Assembly (NCBI GenBank): GCA_023105745.1
Contig: JALGQZ010000008.1
Location: 23,697,866-23,761,865 of the forward strand
DNA: 64,000 bases
Direction: 5' to 3'
From: Austropuccinia psidii
Taxonomy: Eukaryota > Basidiomycota > Pucciniomycetes > Pucciniales > Sphaerophragmiaceae
Shown here: positions 21,965 through 33,934 of the stretch, one piece after another
Numbering within the stretch: the stretch's first letter is position 1
Layout of the letters: each line of letters opens with the position of its first letter
The notes under the pieces: model-generated
What the model was told of the DNA's origin: nothing
Database searches by the model: none
What the model saw: only the letters and a program-made list of their open reading frames with translations
Position numbers and translations under genes: made by a program

Positions 21965-22435
21965 GTATTTACTCTAAAAGAGCTTTAAAAAAATTCTAAT
22001 TGGGCTTATACAATAATAAATTACAATTATAATCATAAAAATATATAGTAATTTTATATTTATTGATTTTAAATACTATTGAGGCATTTGGGAAGCAATT
22101 GTACTGTCTTACACGTGGGTTTTCACATCCTTAGACTTGAAAGAACTTTCTTTGAGTGACTCTAGTAATTAAAAAAGATATTTTCTAAATTAAAAATAAT
22201 TTCATATTATAAATTAATTTTATAAAAGTAATCATATTCATTTTTTATTTTATTCTTTGAAAATAAAAACATAAAAAATAATAAAAAAATAATAAAAAAA
22301 GTTATTTTTATTCATTTTAATTTCATTTCTTATTTATTTTCAGCTATACAAGCAATTTTTACATGGAAAATTGCCATATCTTACCAAAGAGAACACTTCT
22401 TATATAAAGGACTTATATTTATTTGTCTTTTTTAG
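21965..22435 (+). other. B3 leader
   Basis: There is no gene of substance. A conserved block at about 22080-22165 (TTGAGGCATTTGG, then CACATCCTTAGACTTG and TTTGAGTGACTCTA) is also present in B1 and B2. A pyrimidine-rich TTTGTCTTTTTTAG ends at 22435 and looks like a splice acceptor for ORF1 exon 1. A weak donor candidate is CTCTA/GTAATT. Confidence 0.4.
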
Positions 22436-22585
22436 TGTTTGAAGACAATCCAACAGAGAGCAACCAAGCCGCTGTTGAAAGATTGGTGGAAGAAACTTTT
22501 CCAAGTTCTCCAACACCAATAATCACTAAGAAAAAGAAAGCTAAGAAATTAGACTTTCCAAGACCCACTATGCAGGACTCTGAAG

Positions 22586-22671
22586 GTGAGTACCTCATTT
22601 ATAAACTGACATAAGAAGAATTCCTGTTCTGAAATCCTCTTATTTCTTATTTCTTAAAACATGACTACCAG
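22586..22671 (+). other. Predicted intron 1 of B3 ORF1 (86 bp)
   Basis: Donor GAAG/GTGAGTACC and acceptor ACTACCAG/AAGAAG. The gag-frame ATG at 22661 lies inside it, 11 bases from the acceptor end. Confidence 0.6.
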
Positions 22672-22803
22672 AAGAAGCTCCCAATACTCCATCCAATCAG
22701 ATGGAGCTGGAATCAGAGGTAGAATCAATTCCTCAAAAAGGAAAAGGAAGGGAAATATCGCCAGTGGAACAGAATCCACACAAGGAAGAGCCTTATCCCA
22801 AAG

Positions 22804-22869
22804 GCAAGTCCCAGAAATGCCCATGATATCTGAGCAAGAGTTAGAACTAAGTATGAGTAACTCAAACAG
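22804..22869 (+). other. Predicted GC-AG intron 2 of B3 ORF1 (66 bp)
   Basis: Donor CAAAG/GCAAGTCCC and acceptor CTCAAACAG/GTAC. The same 66-bp interval with a GC donor is found in B1 and B2. Removing it joins PYPK to GTNHIQR in frame. Confidence 0.5.
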
Positions 22870-25271
22870 GTACAAATCACATTCAGAGGGCTCAAATGGA
22901 CATCTACATGAGCCAGTACAAACAGTACTACACAGTGTACAAAGACAAGGACTGGGACATGTTGCCTCAAATACACCAAGGAGTGATGACTTCCTGGCAC
23001 ATCCTGAAAAAGTTCCTCAAAGAGGAGGAAATAGTGAGATACTCCAATGGATGGAATCCACTATCATCCAAACCTCGAATCACAAAGATCAAGGAGTACC
23101 ACACCATTAAGAAGGAAGAAACCAAGGAAGAAGCCCCAGTAGCTTCTAGCAGCAAGCCCCAAGCCAACCCAATTCCCCAAGAAGGGAAGAAGAACAAGAA
23201 AAAGAATTGGAGAAAACCATATACCCAAGGTACAGGATTGCACAAATCCAAAAGGATGCCATGGACAATGTTTTCAACATGGCCAGAACCTTGATGGAAT
23301 GCAAGGACAAGGAAGAACAAAGAATGAGACAACCTCATTTCCCAAAGAAATAACCTTGTCCAAAGATGTTGTAAATAATTTAACAAGAAATAAAACCAGT
23401 ATATTACCTCTAAAAGAAGTTAAAAAAAGTTTATTATAATACAAGAAATAAGCAATAGCTTATCTTCTTTAACAAATATTGTTGTACAAATAAAAAAAGA
23501 AATTCACAACATTAAATTTATTTTTGAAAATAATAAACCAAAGATTTCAATTGACAACACTCAAAAATTAATACAAGGACAACAAGAATTGTATAAATAA
23601 ATAAAAGATATCAAAGATAAAACTTTGACAATCAATTATGATGTGAGTATTGACAATCTCACAGAAAAACTTAACAAACTAATTATTTCTGTAGAACAAT
23701 TTGAAGAAAAACTTCATCACACCAAAAATTAATTTTGTACCATGTAGAAAAAGGTGATGAAGCAAGAATGCATCTGAAATATGACATTCAAAGTGAAATA
23801 AGGCTTATCACTGAAAAAATGGATAAAATTAATGAGGCTAACTCAAATATGCAAAAGTTATCAACACCATTTTCTTGAATGAGAAGCCCTGTTAAACCAA
23901 AAGAAGACTTAACAAATCCATTCATAACAGATTTAAGTCACTGAGACAATAACCAAGTCTTAATGAAGGAAGCACCTCAATTAAAAGAATGGCCAACATT
24001 CACAGGAGACAGTGAATATGACCATATGTCATTTATCAAGACAATTGACATGCTGAAGGAAGATCATGCCATACCAGATGAATTAATTACTGCAAGATTA
24101 CATTCATTGTTTGAAAAATCTGAAAAAAGATGGTATTATGGCATAAGACAAACAAGTGGCAAAAACACCTGGTCTTGGTGGAAACAAGAAATAATCACCA
24201 AGTGGGCTAATGATGCCTGGATGTACAAGATAGAGAATGCATTTGAAAATTCTCTCTTTTACCCAGAAAAAGACAAACCTTTAGCTTTGTTCTTAAAACA
24301 GGTTGAAAGACTAAATGCACTTTACCCAGAAATGTCACAAAAGATGGTGCACATGAAAATACTTAAGAAATGTGGAGGAGAGCTAGAAAATTCCCTAAGA
24401 AGCAGGTGTATAGAACAATGCTCCACAGAAGAGTATATCAATGCATTAGAGGACATAGTGACAAGAACAAAAGTTGGCAGAGCTTGGAAGAAATTGGAAA
24501 TTGAAAGCCCAAAAAAGCCATTTATCAAAAATATAAATCAAAAGAATCTTTCAAGCCCAATAAATCCAACAATAATGAGCAAACAAAATGCCATAAATGT
24601 GGAGGTATTGGACACTTAGCCAATAACTGCCTCAAAAAGGCAAGAATTAATGAAATTGTGGAAACAGAAAACCACAATGACAAAGAGGAGGAATCTGACT
24701 GTGAAAAAGAAACAGAAGAGTAAGAAAGTTCTGAAAGTGATGAAATTAATATAATTAATGCACAGAGTAATAATATTGATATAATTTAGGAAGTACTAGA
24801 TCTTAACTCAAACTTACCCCAAGTTGGAACATCTGACACAAACCTGACAAATGTACAAGAGGCCAAAATGTACAGAACCAAACCTGCAAAAGGAATGGGA
24901 TATACAGCTGGAAAATCAAGTCTAAGTATTGTTATGGTTGATAACCAAGAAGGAAAAGTTAACTTGGATACAGGAGCATATTGTACCTGTGTTGGTACAA
25001 GTTATTTAAAAACCATTGTTCCAGATTGGCAAGGAAAACTTATGCCAATGCAAGGAGTCAAATTTAGTAGTGCAAGTGAGAGGATGAAGCCCCTTGGAAT
25101 AATTGATTTAACACTCATTTTTCCTCACCCCTCCCAATGTGTCAGAATTAAAGTAGAGTTTTTAGTAATTGAAAACTGTACTAGTAATCACTTCATACTT
25201 GGAAATGACAACTTGTCAATTTATGGGATAGATATCTCTAACCAAAAAGATAGATATTTTACCATAGGAGA

Positions 25272-25276
25272 CAACA
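25272..25276 (+). repeat. Target duplication of B1, left copy
   Basis: CAACA matches 35960-35964 exactly. Removing B1 plus one copy restores the B3 reading frame GDNKRQKF. Confidence 0.95.
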
Positions 25277-25296
25277 TGTAAGGTTTGACTATGAAA

Positions 25297-25330
25297 CAAT
25301 AAGTAAAAATTACTAATATTTTACTTATTG
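25297..25330. repeat. Perfect 12-bp inverted repeat in LTR B
   Basis: CAATAAGTAAAA, a 10-base loop, then TTTTACTTATTG. It lies 20 bases inside the LTR end. Confidence 0.85.
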
Positions 25331-25554
25331 TACTATGAATGTCCTTATGATTGAAATAAATAAGATAAAAATAATTATAATAATAAAGAAATATTATAAT
25401 TATGGCGTAAAAATGATTATATAATCAATAAAATACAATAATATAATTTATATTATAAAATATAATATAATAAAATAAATATATTAATATAAAATAATTA
25501 ATATATTTAAAGGCACTTTATTATTGTTTCAAAAAAATAATAAAGGCGTAAAAA

Positions 25555-25580
25555 ATTGTTTTTTATTAATAAAAAACAAT
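25555..25580. repeat. Perfect 26-bp palindrome in LTR B
   Basis: Starts ATTGTTTTTTATTAATAAAA and continues as its own reverse complement. Equivalent sites are present in the other B LTRs, with some decay in B2 and B4. Confidence 0.85.
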
Positions 25581-26022
25581 TAATAACAATAATATTACCA
25601 ATATTAAAGTTATAAATTAATATAAATACTATTTATATTAACTAAAGAATTATTAAAATAATAATAAAGAGAAAATTATTATAATAAGAGAAAATAACTT
25701 ACTTTTAACACTTAATATAATAATTTTGAAATATTTTACGCCAAAAAATATAAATACAACCTTTTCAAATTGTATTTACAATAAAAATAAAGAAAATCAC
25801 TGATATTCTTGATTTTTACGTGGAAATGAGTTTTTAGAGAGATTTTTAACAAAAACAATTAAACAAATGATTTAATCACGTCAAAATAGATGATTACAAC
25901 AAGGTGGTATTTGGTCTTTAATAATATAATGGTTTTATATATAAAGAATAAAGAAGTTACCTTTGATTTAATTGATTTAATGTTTTTGATGCGTCTGAGG
26001 GGAAAATAGAGTAAAAACAGCT

Positions 26023-26031
26023 CTATTTATA
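26023..26031 (-). promoter_or_regulatory. TATA box in B1 3' LTR
   Basis: Minus-strand TATAAATAG, preceded by GGGAGGTATTTAC. In the 5' LTR of the same element the site reads TATACATAG (34681-34689), one base weaker. Confidence 0.6.
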
Positions 26032-26826
26032 GTAAATACCTCCCTCCTAGAGTCCAGCAGGCTTCTAGTAGACGTATACTGATCATATCCACTGGAATTG
26101 ATCAATATTTTAAGGTTTGGAGATGATTACATCATGATCAAACCATATTGCATCATTATTACACCATTATTTAGAGTTATCACTATAACTCTAAAGTTGA
26201 TGACATCAGAGGCTTGGCAGAACCCCAAAAATTCGTGGATTTTATTAGTTTTAATCATAAACTAATAGTATTCACCAATTTTATCACTCATATGACTGTT
26301 AAACTTAATTTAAGGTTACAGTAGGTGATCATAACTGCTCAATTTAAGCTCAAACTTTGATCTTTAATAACTTTTAAGTTTTACACGCTACAGCAATTCA
26401 GAGAGTGAATTCTGATAGCCTGACATAACCTTATTATGATGCCAAGGGCTTTTTATTACATCATCAAAACTCTAATTTTGATGATTTTTCTTGTAACTCA
26501 TCTTTTCTGTTGAAATTCAATATTTTAAACTTCAAATCATGATTTCAGGGGGTTATACACTGAATTTAATAATACAAATTACGTCATTCTTCACGAATGA
26601 ACTAGTAGAACTCAGCTGTGTGCTTTATTTTAAGTTTGGACCACTTTCACAACAAAGTGGTCAACAGCTCTGTTGATTTTTATCAATATTTCATCATAGG
26701 TTTTAACCTTGTTTATAAGTTGTAAAAAAAGGTTCATATCTGTGTTCTTACAGTAATTACGTGGTAACTTTATTCTTGGTTCATCACTCTATCTTGTACA
26801 GTTTAAGAGATATTAGCTATGATCCT

Positions 26827-26863
26827 TGAATATATGCGTTGACCAAAAAAGTGCATATATTCA
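26827..26863. repeat. 11-bp inverted repeat in LTR B
   Basis: TGAATATATGC, 15-base loop, GCATATATTCA. Both arms are retained in all six B LTRs, including the old B3 copy. Confidence 0.8.
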
Positions 26864-27302
26864 GGTTAATTCCTTAAGTATTCACATTGGAAATTAGCTC
26901 ATTAATTGTTTTATGTGTGAATTTTCATGGGGAATCCAATGGTACAATTTCTTTTACATGTTGTTTCATTGGTTCTTGAAATAAATAAGGATTTATGGTT
27001 TTTATAAGGTATTATTCCTTATAACTCATTAAATATTGACTTTACAGATATGCCATAAAAATGGTATATGTGTATTTTACCATGGGGAATCCAATGGTAT
27101 AACTTATTTCACATGTTAATTCATTGGTTTTTGAGTTAAACCAATTTTTGTACCAATTTATGGTATTTTTGTATTTTTGAAGTAATTATTTTTAATGTAT
27201 AATTATTCTAAGTAATTTTAGTATAATTATCTTAAAGGTATAATTATTCTGAGTCTTTCTTGTGACCTTATTGGGTATGTGGTCATATCTCAAAGGCTCA
27301 CA

Positions 27303-27320
27303 TTCCCTACCACCAAAAAA
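27303..27320 (-). promoter_or_regulatory. Polypurine tract of B1
   Basis: Minus-strand TTTTTTGGTGGTAGGGAA lies directly before the LTR start TGTGAGCC. Confidence 0.7.
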
Positions 27321-27420
27321 GATTGTACCACAATCTGATATGTGTAATTAGGGTAACATCCACTGTCCTACCTCTTCAATAGACTTTGTTAGTCTTGAAG
27401 CTCAATAATGCTTAAATTTT

Positions 27421-30400
27421 CTATTTTTCAGGCTTCCTTTCATGTCTGAACCTTCTTAGTAGTTTATCATAATTTGTTATATCTTTCTCAAGTAGCCATT
27501 CATCTTCTTGAGTTGACTTTCTATACCTTACAAGGTATTCCCTTTCTTTTTTGTTTCTTGTCCTTCTTTCTTTAAGGACTTTTACTATTTTCTTTTCCTC
27601 TCCTTCTTCCAAGGGGGGAATTTCAAGTGGGGGTCTATTTCTTAGTGGAAATAGCTCCTTGTCACTTGAGCTGTAAGGCTTTATTAGACTTACAGGGAAA
27701 GTTGGGTGTTTGTTCATTAGTGCACCTGTGAGTTCCAATTGCACAGCATTGGGTCCATGAAGTGCTTTTATCATAAATGGTCCTGCAAAGGAATCTTTCA
27801 ATTTCTTTGGGCCTTTTATGTTATTGAAATTAAGGGTTGAAACTAGAACCAAGTCTCCTATTTTGAAATCAGGTGGCTTATGACTTTTATCCCATCTTTC
27901 TTTTGCATATTTGAAAAAATCTTGCATACATCTGTTTGCATGATGTCTTGCCTTGTCAAGAATTATTTTAAAGCTTCTTGCTGTTGGGTGTATATCCACT
28001 AAGTCCTTTTTGAGGGTATCATAAGGAAGTCTTGGATTCCAACCTTTTTCTAGCATTGCTGGTGTTTTTCCAGTAGAAGAATGGATTGATGTTTTATATG
28101 CCAGTTCCAGTGCTGGTATTAGTGTACACCAATCATGGGTAAAGCCATCAGAATATTTGAGTTCTAGTCCATAAGCACAGAATCTTCTGATCATGTCCTC
28201 TAAGGTCTGTATCATTCTTTCTGCTAAACCATCAGTTTGAGGATGATAAGCTGTTGAGAATGATAACTTTTTCCCAAACAAGTTATGGAGATTTGTCCAT
28301 AATGCTGAAGTGAACTTTGGGTCTCTGTCACTTATAATATTCTGGAATAAGCCTGTATGGCTAATAACTTTATTCCATATCATTATAGCTGTGTCCATAG
28401 CTGTGTCATCTTTGTGACATGGTAAGAACCTCGGAGTTTTACTGTACCTGTCAACTAACCCTAGGCATGCATTATAACTCCTGTCTCCTCCTGGAGGTAA
28501 TGCTGTTACCCAATCCATATGAACTATTTCCCATGGGGATTTTGGTTCTTGGATTTGGATCATCATTCCAATTTTCTTTCCTGTGGCTCTGTTAGCTTTT
28601 TGGCATCTGTCACAGGTTTGGCAGTACTCTGCAACATCTTTCTTCCAATTTGGCCACCAAGAGCAGGTTTTCACCCTCTCTAGTGTCCTATCTTCTGAGA
28701 GATGTCCAGATGCAACACTATCATGACACTCATGCAAAATAGTGTTTATTAGTGTTCTATCTGTTAAGGTCATAACACATGTGTGTTTTGTTCTATGGTA
28801 GAGGATTCCATCAAGGAGGTGGTATCTTCCTTCATCATATGCCTTTTTCCATGTTTCATCTAGTTTTGATGAAAGTGATGGGTCTTTGCAGTCTTTCATT
28901 AGAAGTTGGCTTAAGATATGGCAATTTTTGTCTATCTTATAGCTTTCTTGAACTTGGTTAAAGAATTCTGTGCCAATATCTGTAACACATATTCCTTCTA
29001 TATGGTGTTCTTCCTGTGGTACCCATGCTGGATTGTCAGGGGTATTTGCTAGAGCCCATCTGCTAAGACCATCTGCATTTTTATGGATATTACCAGATTT
29101 ATGAACAATAGTCATATTTCCTCTCTATTCCTGGATAGAAATTTGCCATCTCAGCATATGTCTATTTGAAGTCTTCATATTTAATAGTGATTTCACAGCA
29201 TTACAGTCTGTGATTACATCAAATACTGTGCCATCCAAATCATAATGCAGTTTTTCTAGATCCCACACTAAGCATAAGCATTCCATTTGGCTGGCTCCAT
29301 ACCTTGCTTCTGTTGGCTTTATCTGCCTTGAAATGAAACAAATTGGTCCTTCCACTGGTTTATCATTGATAATTTGTGTCTGGTGAAGTGCAGCACCTAG
29401 TCCTTCTCCACAAGCATCAATGTATAGTTTGAAGGGTAGTTTTCAATCTGGCATTAGAAGAAATGGGGCATTTTTTAGTGAATTTTTCAATTCTTCATAT
29501 GCCTTGACCCTTTCTTCAGTCATTTCATAAACTGTTTGTTGGTCACATAATTTATATAAGGATTTGGCAATTTTTGCAAAGTCCTTTATATGCTGTCTAT
29601 AGTAACCAGCAAATCCTAAAAATGATCGCATTTCTTTTTTGGTTTGAGGCATTGGTTTAAGTAGTACTGCTGCTAATTTATTTTTGTCTATGCCTAGAGT
29701 AAGTCCAGATACAACATGTCCTAGTGCTTTTAGTTCACTATATGCAAAATGACACTTTTTCAAGGAAATTTTCATATTCACTTGGACTATTTTCTGTAGT
29801 ACCCTTTCTAGTCTTGTAAGGTGATTTTCCCAAGTTTCTGAGAAGACTATAATATCATCAATATAGATAATTAACCATCCTTCTGATAATTCTTCACGGA
29901 ATATGGTATTCATCGTTCTTTGATAATGGGAAGGTGCATTTTTTATCCCAAATGGCATTCTTAAGTATTCAAAAATTCCACAATGGACTATTATTCTTAG
30001 GAGTTTCTTGGCATTGTCTGTTAAGACAGTTTGATGAAAACCCCTAAGAGCATCCATAGCTGTAATGAACTTAGCTTGTGACAATTGGGTCAATGTCTCA
30101 TGGATTCTAGGTATTGGATATCTATCTGGAATGGTATAGGTGTTCAGGGCTCTGAAGTCTCCTACCATCCTTGATTTTCCATTATGCCAAGTTATAATGA
30201 CAGGTGTAGTAACTTCTACCTGTTCATTATGTCCAACTTTTCTTAATACTCCAAGGTCCATTAATTCTTTAATGTGTACTTCTAAGGCTTCTCTAGCCCT
30301 TGGACTAGCTGGGTAAGCTGGTCTCCTTAGTAAGGGTGGGTAAGGCTTTTCCACATTAAGAATTATGTCTACTTCATGCCCAATTATAGCATCTAGTGGC

Positions 30401-31140
30401 TCTTTGTCAGTTGCAAAGGCATTTTTGTACTTAAATAAGAGTTCAATTAATTTTTCTTTCATTCTATCTGTTAATTCTTGATTGAATTCTGCCTCTTTAA
30501 GTTGTTCAGATATAAAAAGATCTTTTTCTGGTATCTTTCCTTCATTCTTACTAACTGTGATTTGTTTTTTGTTATTTAAGAAGCCAAACTTCTGTCTCTT
30601 ATTGTCTCCTATAGTAAAATATCTATCCTTCTGGTTAGAGATATCTATACCATAGATTGATAAGTATTCATTTCCCAGGATAAAGTGATTACTGGTACAG
30701 TTGTCCATTACCACAAATTCCACTTTAATTCTGACACATTGTGAAGGGTGAGGCAAAATTAGTGTTAAATCAATTATTCCAAGGGGCTTCATGCTCTCAC
30801 TTGCACTACTGAATTTGACACCTTGTATTGGCATAAGTTTTTCTTGCCAGTCTGGGACAATGGTTTTTAAATAACTTTTGCCAACACAGGTGCAATATGC
30901 TCCTGTATCTAAGTTAAATTTTCCTTCTTGGTTATCAACCATAACAATACTTATACTTGATTTTCCAGCTGTATATCCCATTCCTCTTGCAGGTTTGGTT
31001 CTATACATTTTGGCATCTTGCACATTTGTCAGGTTTGTGTCAGATGTTCCAACTTGTGGTAAACTTGAGTTGACATCTAGTACCTCATAAATTATATCAA
31101 TTCTATTAATTTCTGCATTAATTATATTGATTTCATCACT
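27421..31140 (-). pseudogene. B1 pol: protease, RT, RNase H, integrase, chromodomain-like tail (three stops)
   Basis: The domain order is protease ([11 protein letters not shown] near 30915), RT ([11 protein letters not shown]; catalytic [14 protein letters not shown] near 29850), RNase H ([20 protein letters not shown] start, DGLSRWA), integrase HHCC zinc domain ([25 protein letters not shown]), then the DDE core: [38 protein letters not shown]. The tail ([32 protein letters not shown]) resembles a chromodomain. Only point stops break it: TAA at 31141 (glutamate in B2), TGA at 29443 (a tryptophan codon), and TAG near 29119 (tyrosine). The rest is open, so decay is slight. Integrase and RT motifs are otherwise intact. 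Confidence 0.9.
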
Positions 31141-33196
31141 TTAAGAAGTTTCTGATTCTTCTGTTTCTTTTTCAGAGTCAGATTCCTCCTCTTTGTCATT
31201 ATGGTTTTCTGTTTCCACAATTTCATTGATTTTTGCCTTTTTTAGGAAATTATTGGCTAAGTGTCCAATACCTCCACAATTATGGCATTTCCTTTGCTCA
31301 TTATTATTGGATGTACTGGGCTTGAAGGATTCTTTTAATTTATCTTTTTTGATAAATGGTTTATTTGGGCTTTTAATGTCCAATTTCTTCCAAGTCCTGC
31401 CAATTTTTGCTCTTGTCACTATATCCTCTAGTGCATTTATATACTCTTCTGTGGAGCATGGTTCTATACACCTGCTTCTCAGGGCATGTTCTAGTTCCCC
31501 TCCACATTTCTTAAGTATTTTCATGTGCACCATTTTCTGTGACATTTCTGGGTACAGTGCATTAACCCTTTCAACTTGTTTTAGGAACCAAGTTAAAGGT
31601 TTGTCTTTCTCTGGGTCAAAGAAAGCATTTTCAAATGCATTTTCTATCTTATACCTCCAGGCATCATTTGCCCACTTGGTGATTATTTCTTGTTTCCACC
31701 AAGACCAGGTATTTTTACCATTTGTTTGTCTTATGCCATAATACCATCTTTTTGCAGATTTCTCAAACAATGAATGTAATCTTGCAGTGATTAATTCATC
31801 TGGTATGGCATAGTCTTCTTGTAACATGTCAATTGTTCTAATAAATGACATGTGGTCATATTCACCTTCTCCTGTGAATGTAGGCCATTCTTTCAGCTGA
31901 GGTGCTTCCTTCATTAAGACTTGGTTATTTTCTTGGTGACTCAAGTCTGTTATGAAAGGATTTGTCGATTCCTCTTTTGTTTTAACAGGGCTTCTTATAT
32001 GAGAAAATGGAGTTGATGACTTTGGCATATTTAAATTAGCCTCATTCATTTTATCCATTTTTTCAGTAATAAGCCTTATTTCACTTTGAATATCATCTTT
32101 TAGATGCATTCTTGCTTCATCACTTTTTTCCACATGGTCCAAAAGTAATTTTTGGTGTGATGAAGTTTTTTCTTCAAATTGTTCTACAGAAATACTTAAT
32201 TTGTTTAATTTTTCTGTAAGATTGCCAATACCCACATCATAATTGATTGTAAAAGTTTTTTCTTTGATATCACTTATGTATTTGTACAACTCTTGTTGTC
32301 CTTGTATTAATTTCTGAGTATTGTCAATTAATACATTTGGTTTATTATTTTCAATCATAAATTTTATGTTATCAATTTCTTTCTTATTTTGTACAACAAG
32401 TTTGGTTAAAGATGATAAGCTATTATTTACTTCTTGGAAAGATAATAAACTATTTTTAATGTCTTTAAGAGGTAAAATACTATTTTTAAGCTCTGTTAAA
32501 GTATTTACAACATCAGGAGACAAGGTTATTTCTTTGGGAAATGGGGTTGTCTCATTCTTTGTTCCTCTTTGTCTTTGAATTCCATCAAAGTTCTGGCCAT
32601 GTTGAAAAGAATGTCCATGGCATCCTTTTGGATTTTTGGGATCCTGTAGCTTGGGGAATATGGTTTCCTCCAATTCTTTTTCTTGTTCTTCTTCCCTTCT
32701 TGGGGAAGTGGGTTGGCTTGGGGCTTCTTCCTTGGTTGCCTCCCTCTTTTTGGCATGGTAATCCTTGATTTTTTTGATTTGAGGTTTGGATGACAGTCGA
32801 TTCCATCCATTGGAGTAATTCACTATCTCCCCCTCTTTGAGGAACTTTTTCAGGATGTGCCAGGAGTTCATCACTCCTTGGTGTATTTGAGGCAGCATTT
32901 CCCAATCTTTGTCCTTGTACACTGTGTAATACTGCTTGTACTGGCTCATGTAGATGTCTATTTGAGCCCTCTGAATGTGATTTGTACCTATTTGAGTTAC
33001 TCATACTTAGCTCCAATTCAGTTTCAGATATCATGGGCATTTCTGGGACTTGCCTTTGGGATAAGGCACTTCCTTGTGTGGATTCTGTTCCACTGGGGAT
33101 ATTGCCCTTTCTTTTCCCTTTTGAGGGATCAGTTCTACCTCTGAGTCCAGCTCCATCTGATTGGATGGAGTATTGGGAACCTCTTCTGGTAGTCAT
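31141..33196 (-). pseudogene. B1 gag (capsid and nucleocapsid)
   Basis: The gag frame begins at 33196 (MTTRRGSQYSIQSDG), inside predicted intron 1 of ORF1. A 23-bp deletion near 32715 merges the ORF1 frame into the gag frame, so this copy shows one long 602-codon stretch from 32949 to 31141. It has a long coiled-coil-like central part with many I/L/K/N residues, then the capsid motif LKEWPTFTGEGEYDHMSFI and KNTWSWWKQEI. The zinc knuckle CHNCGGIGHLANNF has lost its last cysteine (F instead of C). It ends in an acidic tail ([13 protein letters not shown]) at a TAA that replaced a glutamate codon. Confidence 0.85.
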
Positions 33197-33423
33197 AATT
33201 TAATAAAATAAAAAAATAAGAGTATTTTTAGGATAAGAATTCTTTTTATGGCAATTATAAAAGAGGTGCTCACCTACAGAGTCTTGAATGGTGGGTCCTG
33301 GAAAGTCTAATTTCTTAGCTTTCTTTCTTTTAGTGATAACTGGTGTTGGAGAACTTTGACAAGTTTCTTCCACCAATCTCTCAACAGTAGTTTGGCTGTC
33401 TTCTGTTGGGTTATCCTGAAACG
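32526..33423 (-). pseudogene. B1 ORF1: three-exon gene overlapping gag (deletion)
   Basis: Predicted exons: 33423-33274 (150 bp), 33185-33054 (132 bp), and 32987 to 32526. Introns are 33273-33186 (88 bp, GTGAGC...CAG) and 33053-32988 (66 bp, GC-AG). Exon 3 contains SQYKQYYTVYKDKDWEMLP and ends QPHFPKK. A 23-bp deletion near 32715 breaks the frame. The first bases of exon 1 are CG where B2 and B3 have TG. Confidence 0.5.
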
Positions 33424-33916
33424 CTAAAAAAGACAACTAAATATAAGTCTTTTTATAAGAAGTGTTATTTTTTGGTAAGATATGGCAATTTTCCACGTAG
33501 AAATTGCTTTAATATCTTTAAAAAATTGAAATGAATAAATAAATTAATAAAAATGAATAAAAATAACTTTTTTATTGTTTTTTAATATTTTTTAATATTT
33601 TTTTTATATTTTTTATTTCTATTTTTAAGGAATAAAATAAAAATTAATATGATTCTTTATAAAACTAAACTATAATAAAAATGATTTTAATTTATATAAT
33701 ATCTTTTTTAATCACTAGAGTCACTCAAAGAAAGTTCTTGCAAGTCTAAGGATGTGAAAAACCACGTGTAAGACAGTACAATTGCTTTCCAAATGCCTCA
33801 ATAGCTTTTAAAATCAATAAAATATAAAATTATTATATAATTTTATGATTATAAATATAATTTATTATTGGATAAACCCAATTAGAATCTTTTTTAAAGG
33901 TCTTTTAAGTAAATAT
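33424..33916 (-). other. B1 leader
   Basis: No gene seen. It is very A/T-rich. It has the acceptor-like TTTTTTAG before exon 1 and the conserved block GAACTTTCTTTGAGTGACTC (33720-33742 region). Confidence 0.4.
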
Positions 33917-33934
33917 CATGGCCAGGCCCCTAAA
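33917..33934 (-). promoter_or_regulatory. Primer-binding site of B1
   Basis: Minus-strand TTTAGGGGCCTGGCCATG directly after the LTR, a slightly decayed form of TTTGGGGGCCTGGCCGTG. Confidence 0.65.

Larger units (their letters stand above)
22436..23353 (+). pseudogene. B3 ORF1: three-exon gene overlapping gag (frameshifted)
   Basis: Predicted exons are 22436-22585 (150 bp), 22672-22803 (132 bp) and 22870 to a stop at 23351-23353. The first two exon sizes equal those of B1 and B2. Exon 1 carries a basic cluster KKKKAKKLDF. Exon 3 has SQYKQYYTVYKDKDW and SNGWNP. A one-base loss near 23228 shifts the frame, giving an early stop at 23294. The gene overlaps the gag frame throughout exons 2 and 3. 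Function unknown. Confidence 0.5.
22661..25276 (+). pseudogene. B3 gag and protease N-terminal part (broken, interrupted)
   Basis: The gag frame starts at 22661 (MTTRRSSQYSIQ), stops early at 23110, and is recognisable in changing frames afterwards. The capsid region is at 23963-24480 (LKEWPTFTGDSEYDHMSFI; WYYGIRQTSGKNTWSWWKQEI). An intact zinc knuckle C-x2-C-x4-H-x4-C ([14 protein letters not shown]) is near 24585-24635. The protease at 24868-25276 has [11 protein letters not shown]. Several stops (for example near 23437, 23600, 23877 and 24721) show decay. B1 interrupts the frame right after IGDN at 25276. Confidence 0.8.
25277..27302 (-). repeat. B1 3' LTR (2026 bp)
   Basis: On the minus strand it starts TGTGAGCCTTTGAGATATG at 27302 and ends CATAGTCAAACCTTACA at 25277. 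It is almost the same as the 5' LTR at 33935-35959 by eye, with scattered substitutions and small indels. Confidence 0.95.

Noticed and set aside
21947..22435. Small exon starting ATGTGG in the B leader
   Set aside because: Only B2 has ATG (B1 and B3 have ACG), so the start is likely a CpG-decay product.
31193..31741. Open plus-strand frame of 182 codons opposite B1 gag
   Set aside because: It is the complement of well-supported gag sequence. Similar antisense frames recur wherever gag or pol is well preserved (for example 40824-41270 and 57709-58095).
31141..32949. 602-codon B1 frame as a natural single protein
   Set aside because: It starts in the ORF1 frame and enters the gag frame only through a 23-bp deletion near 32715 that is absent in B2 and B3.
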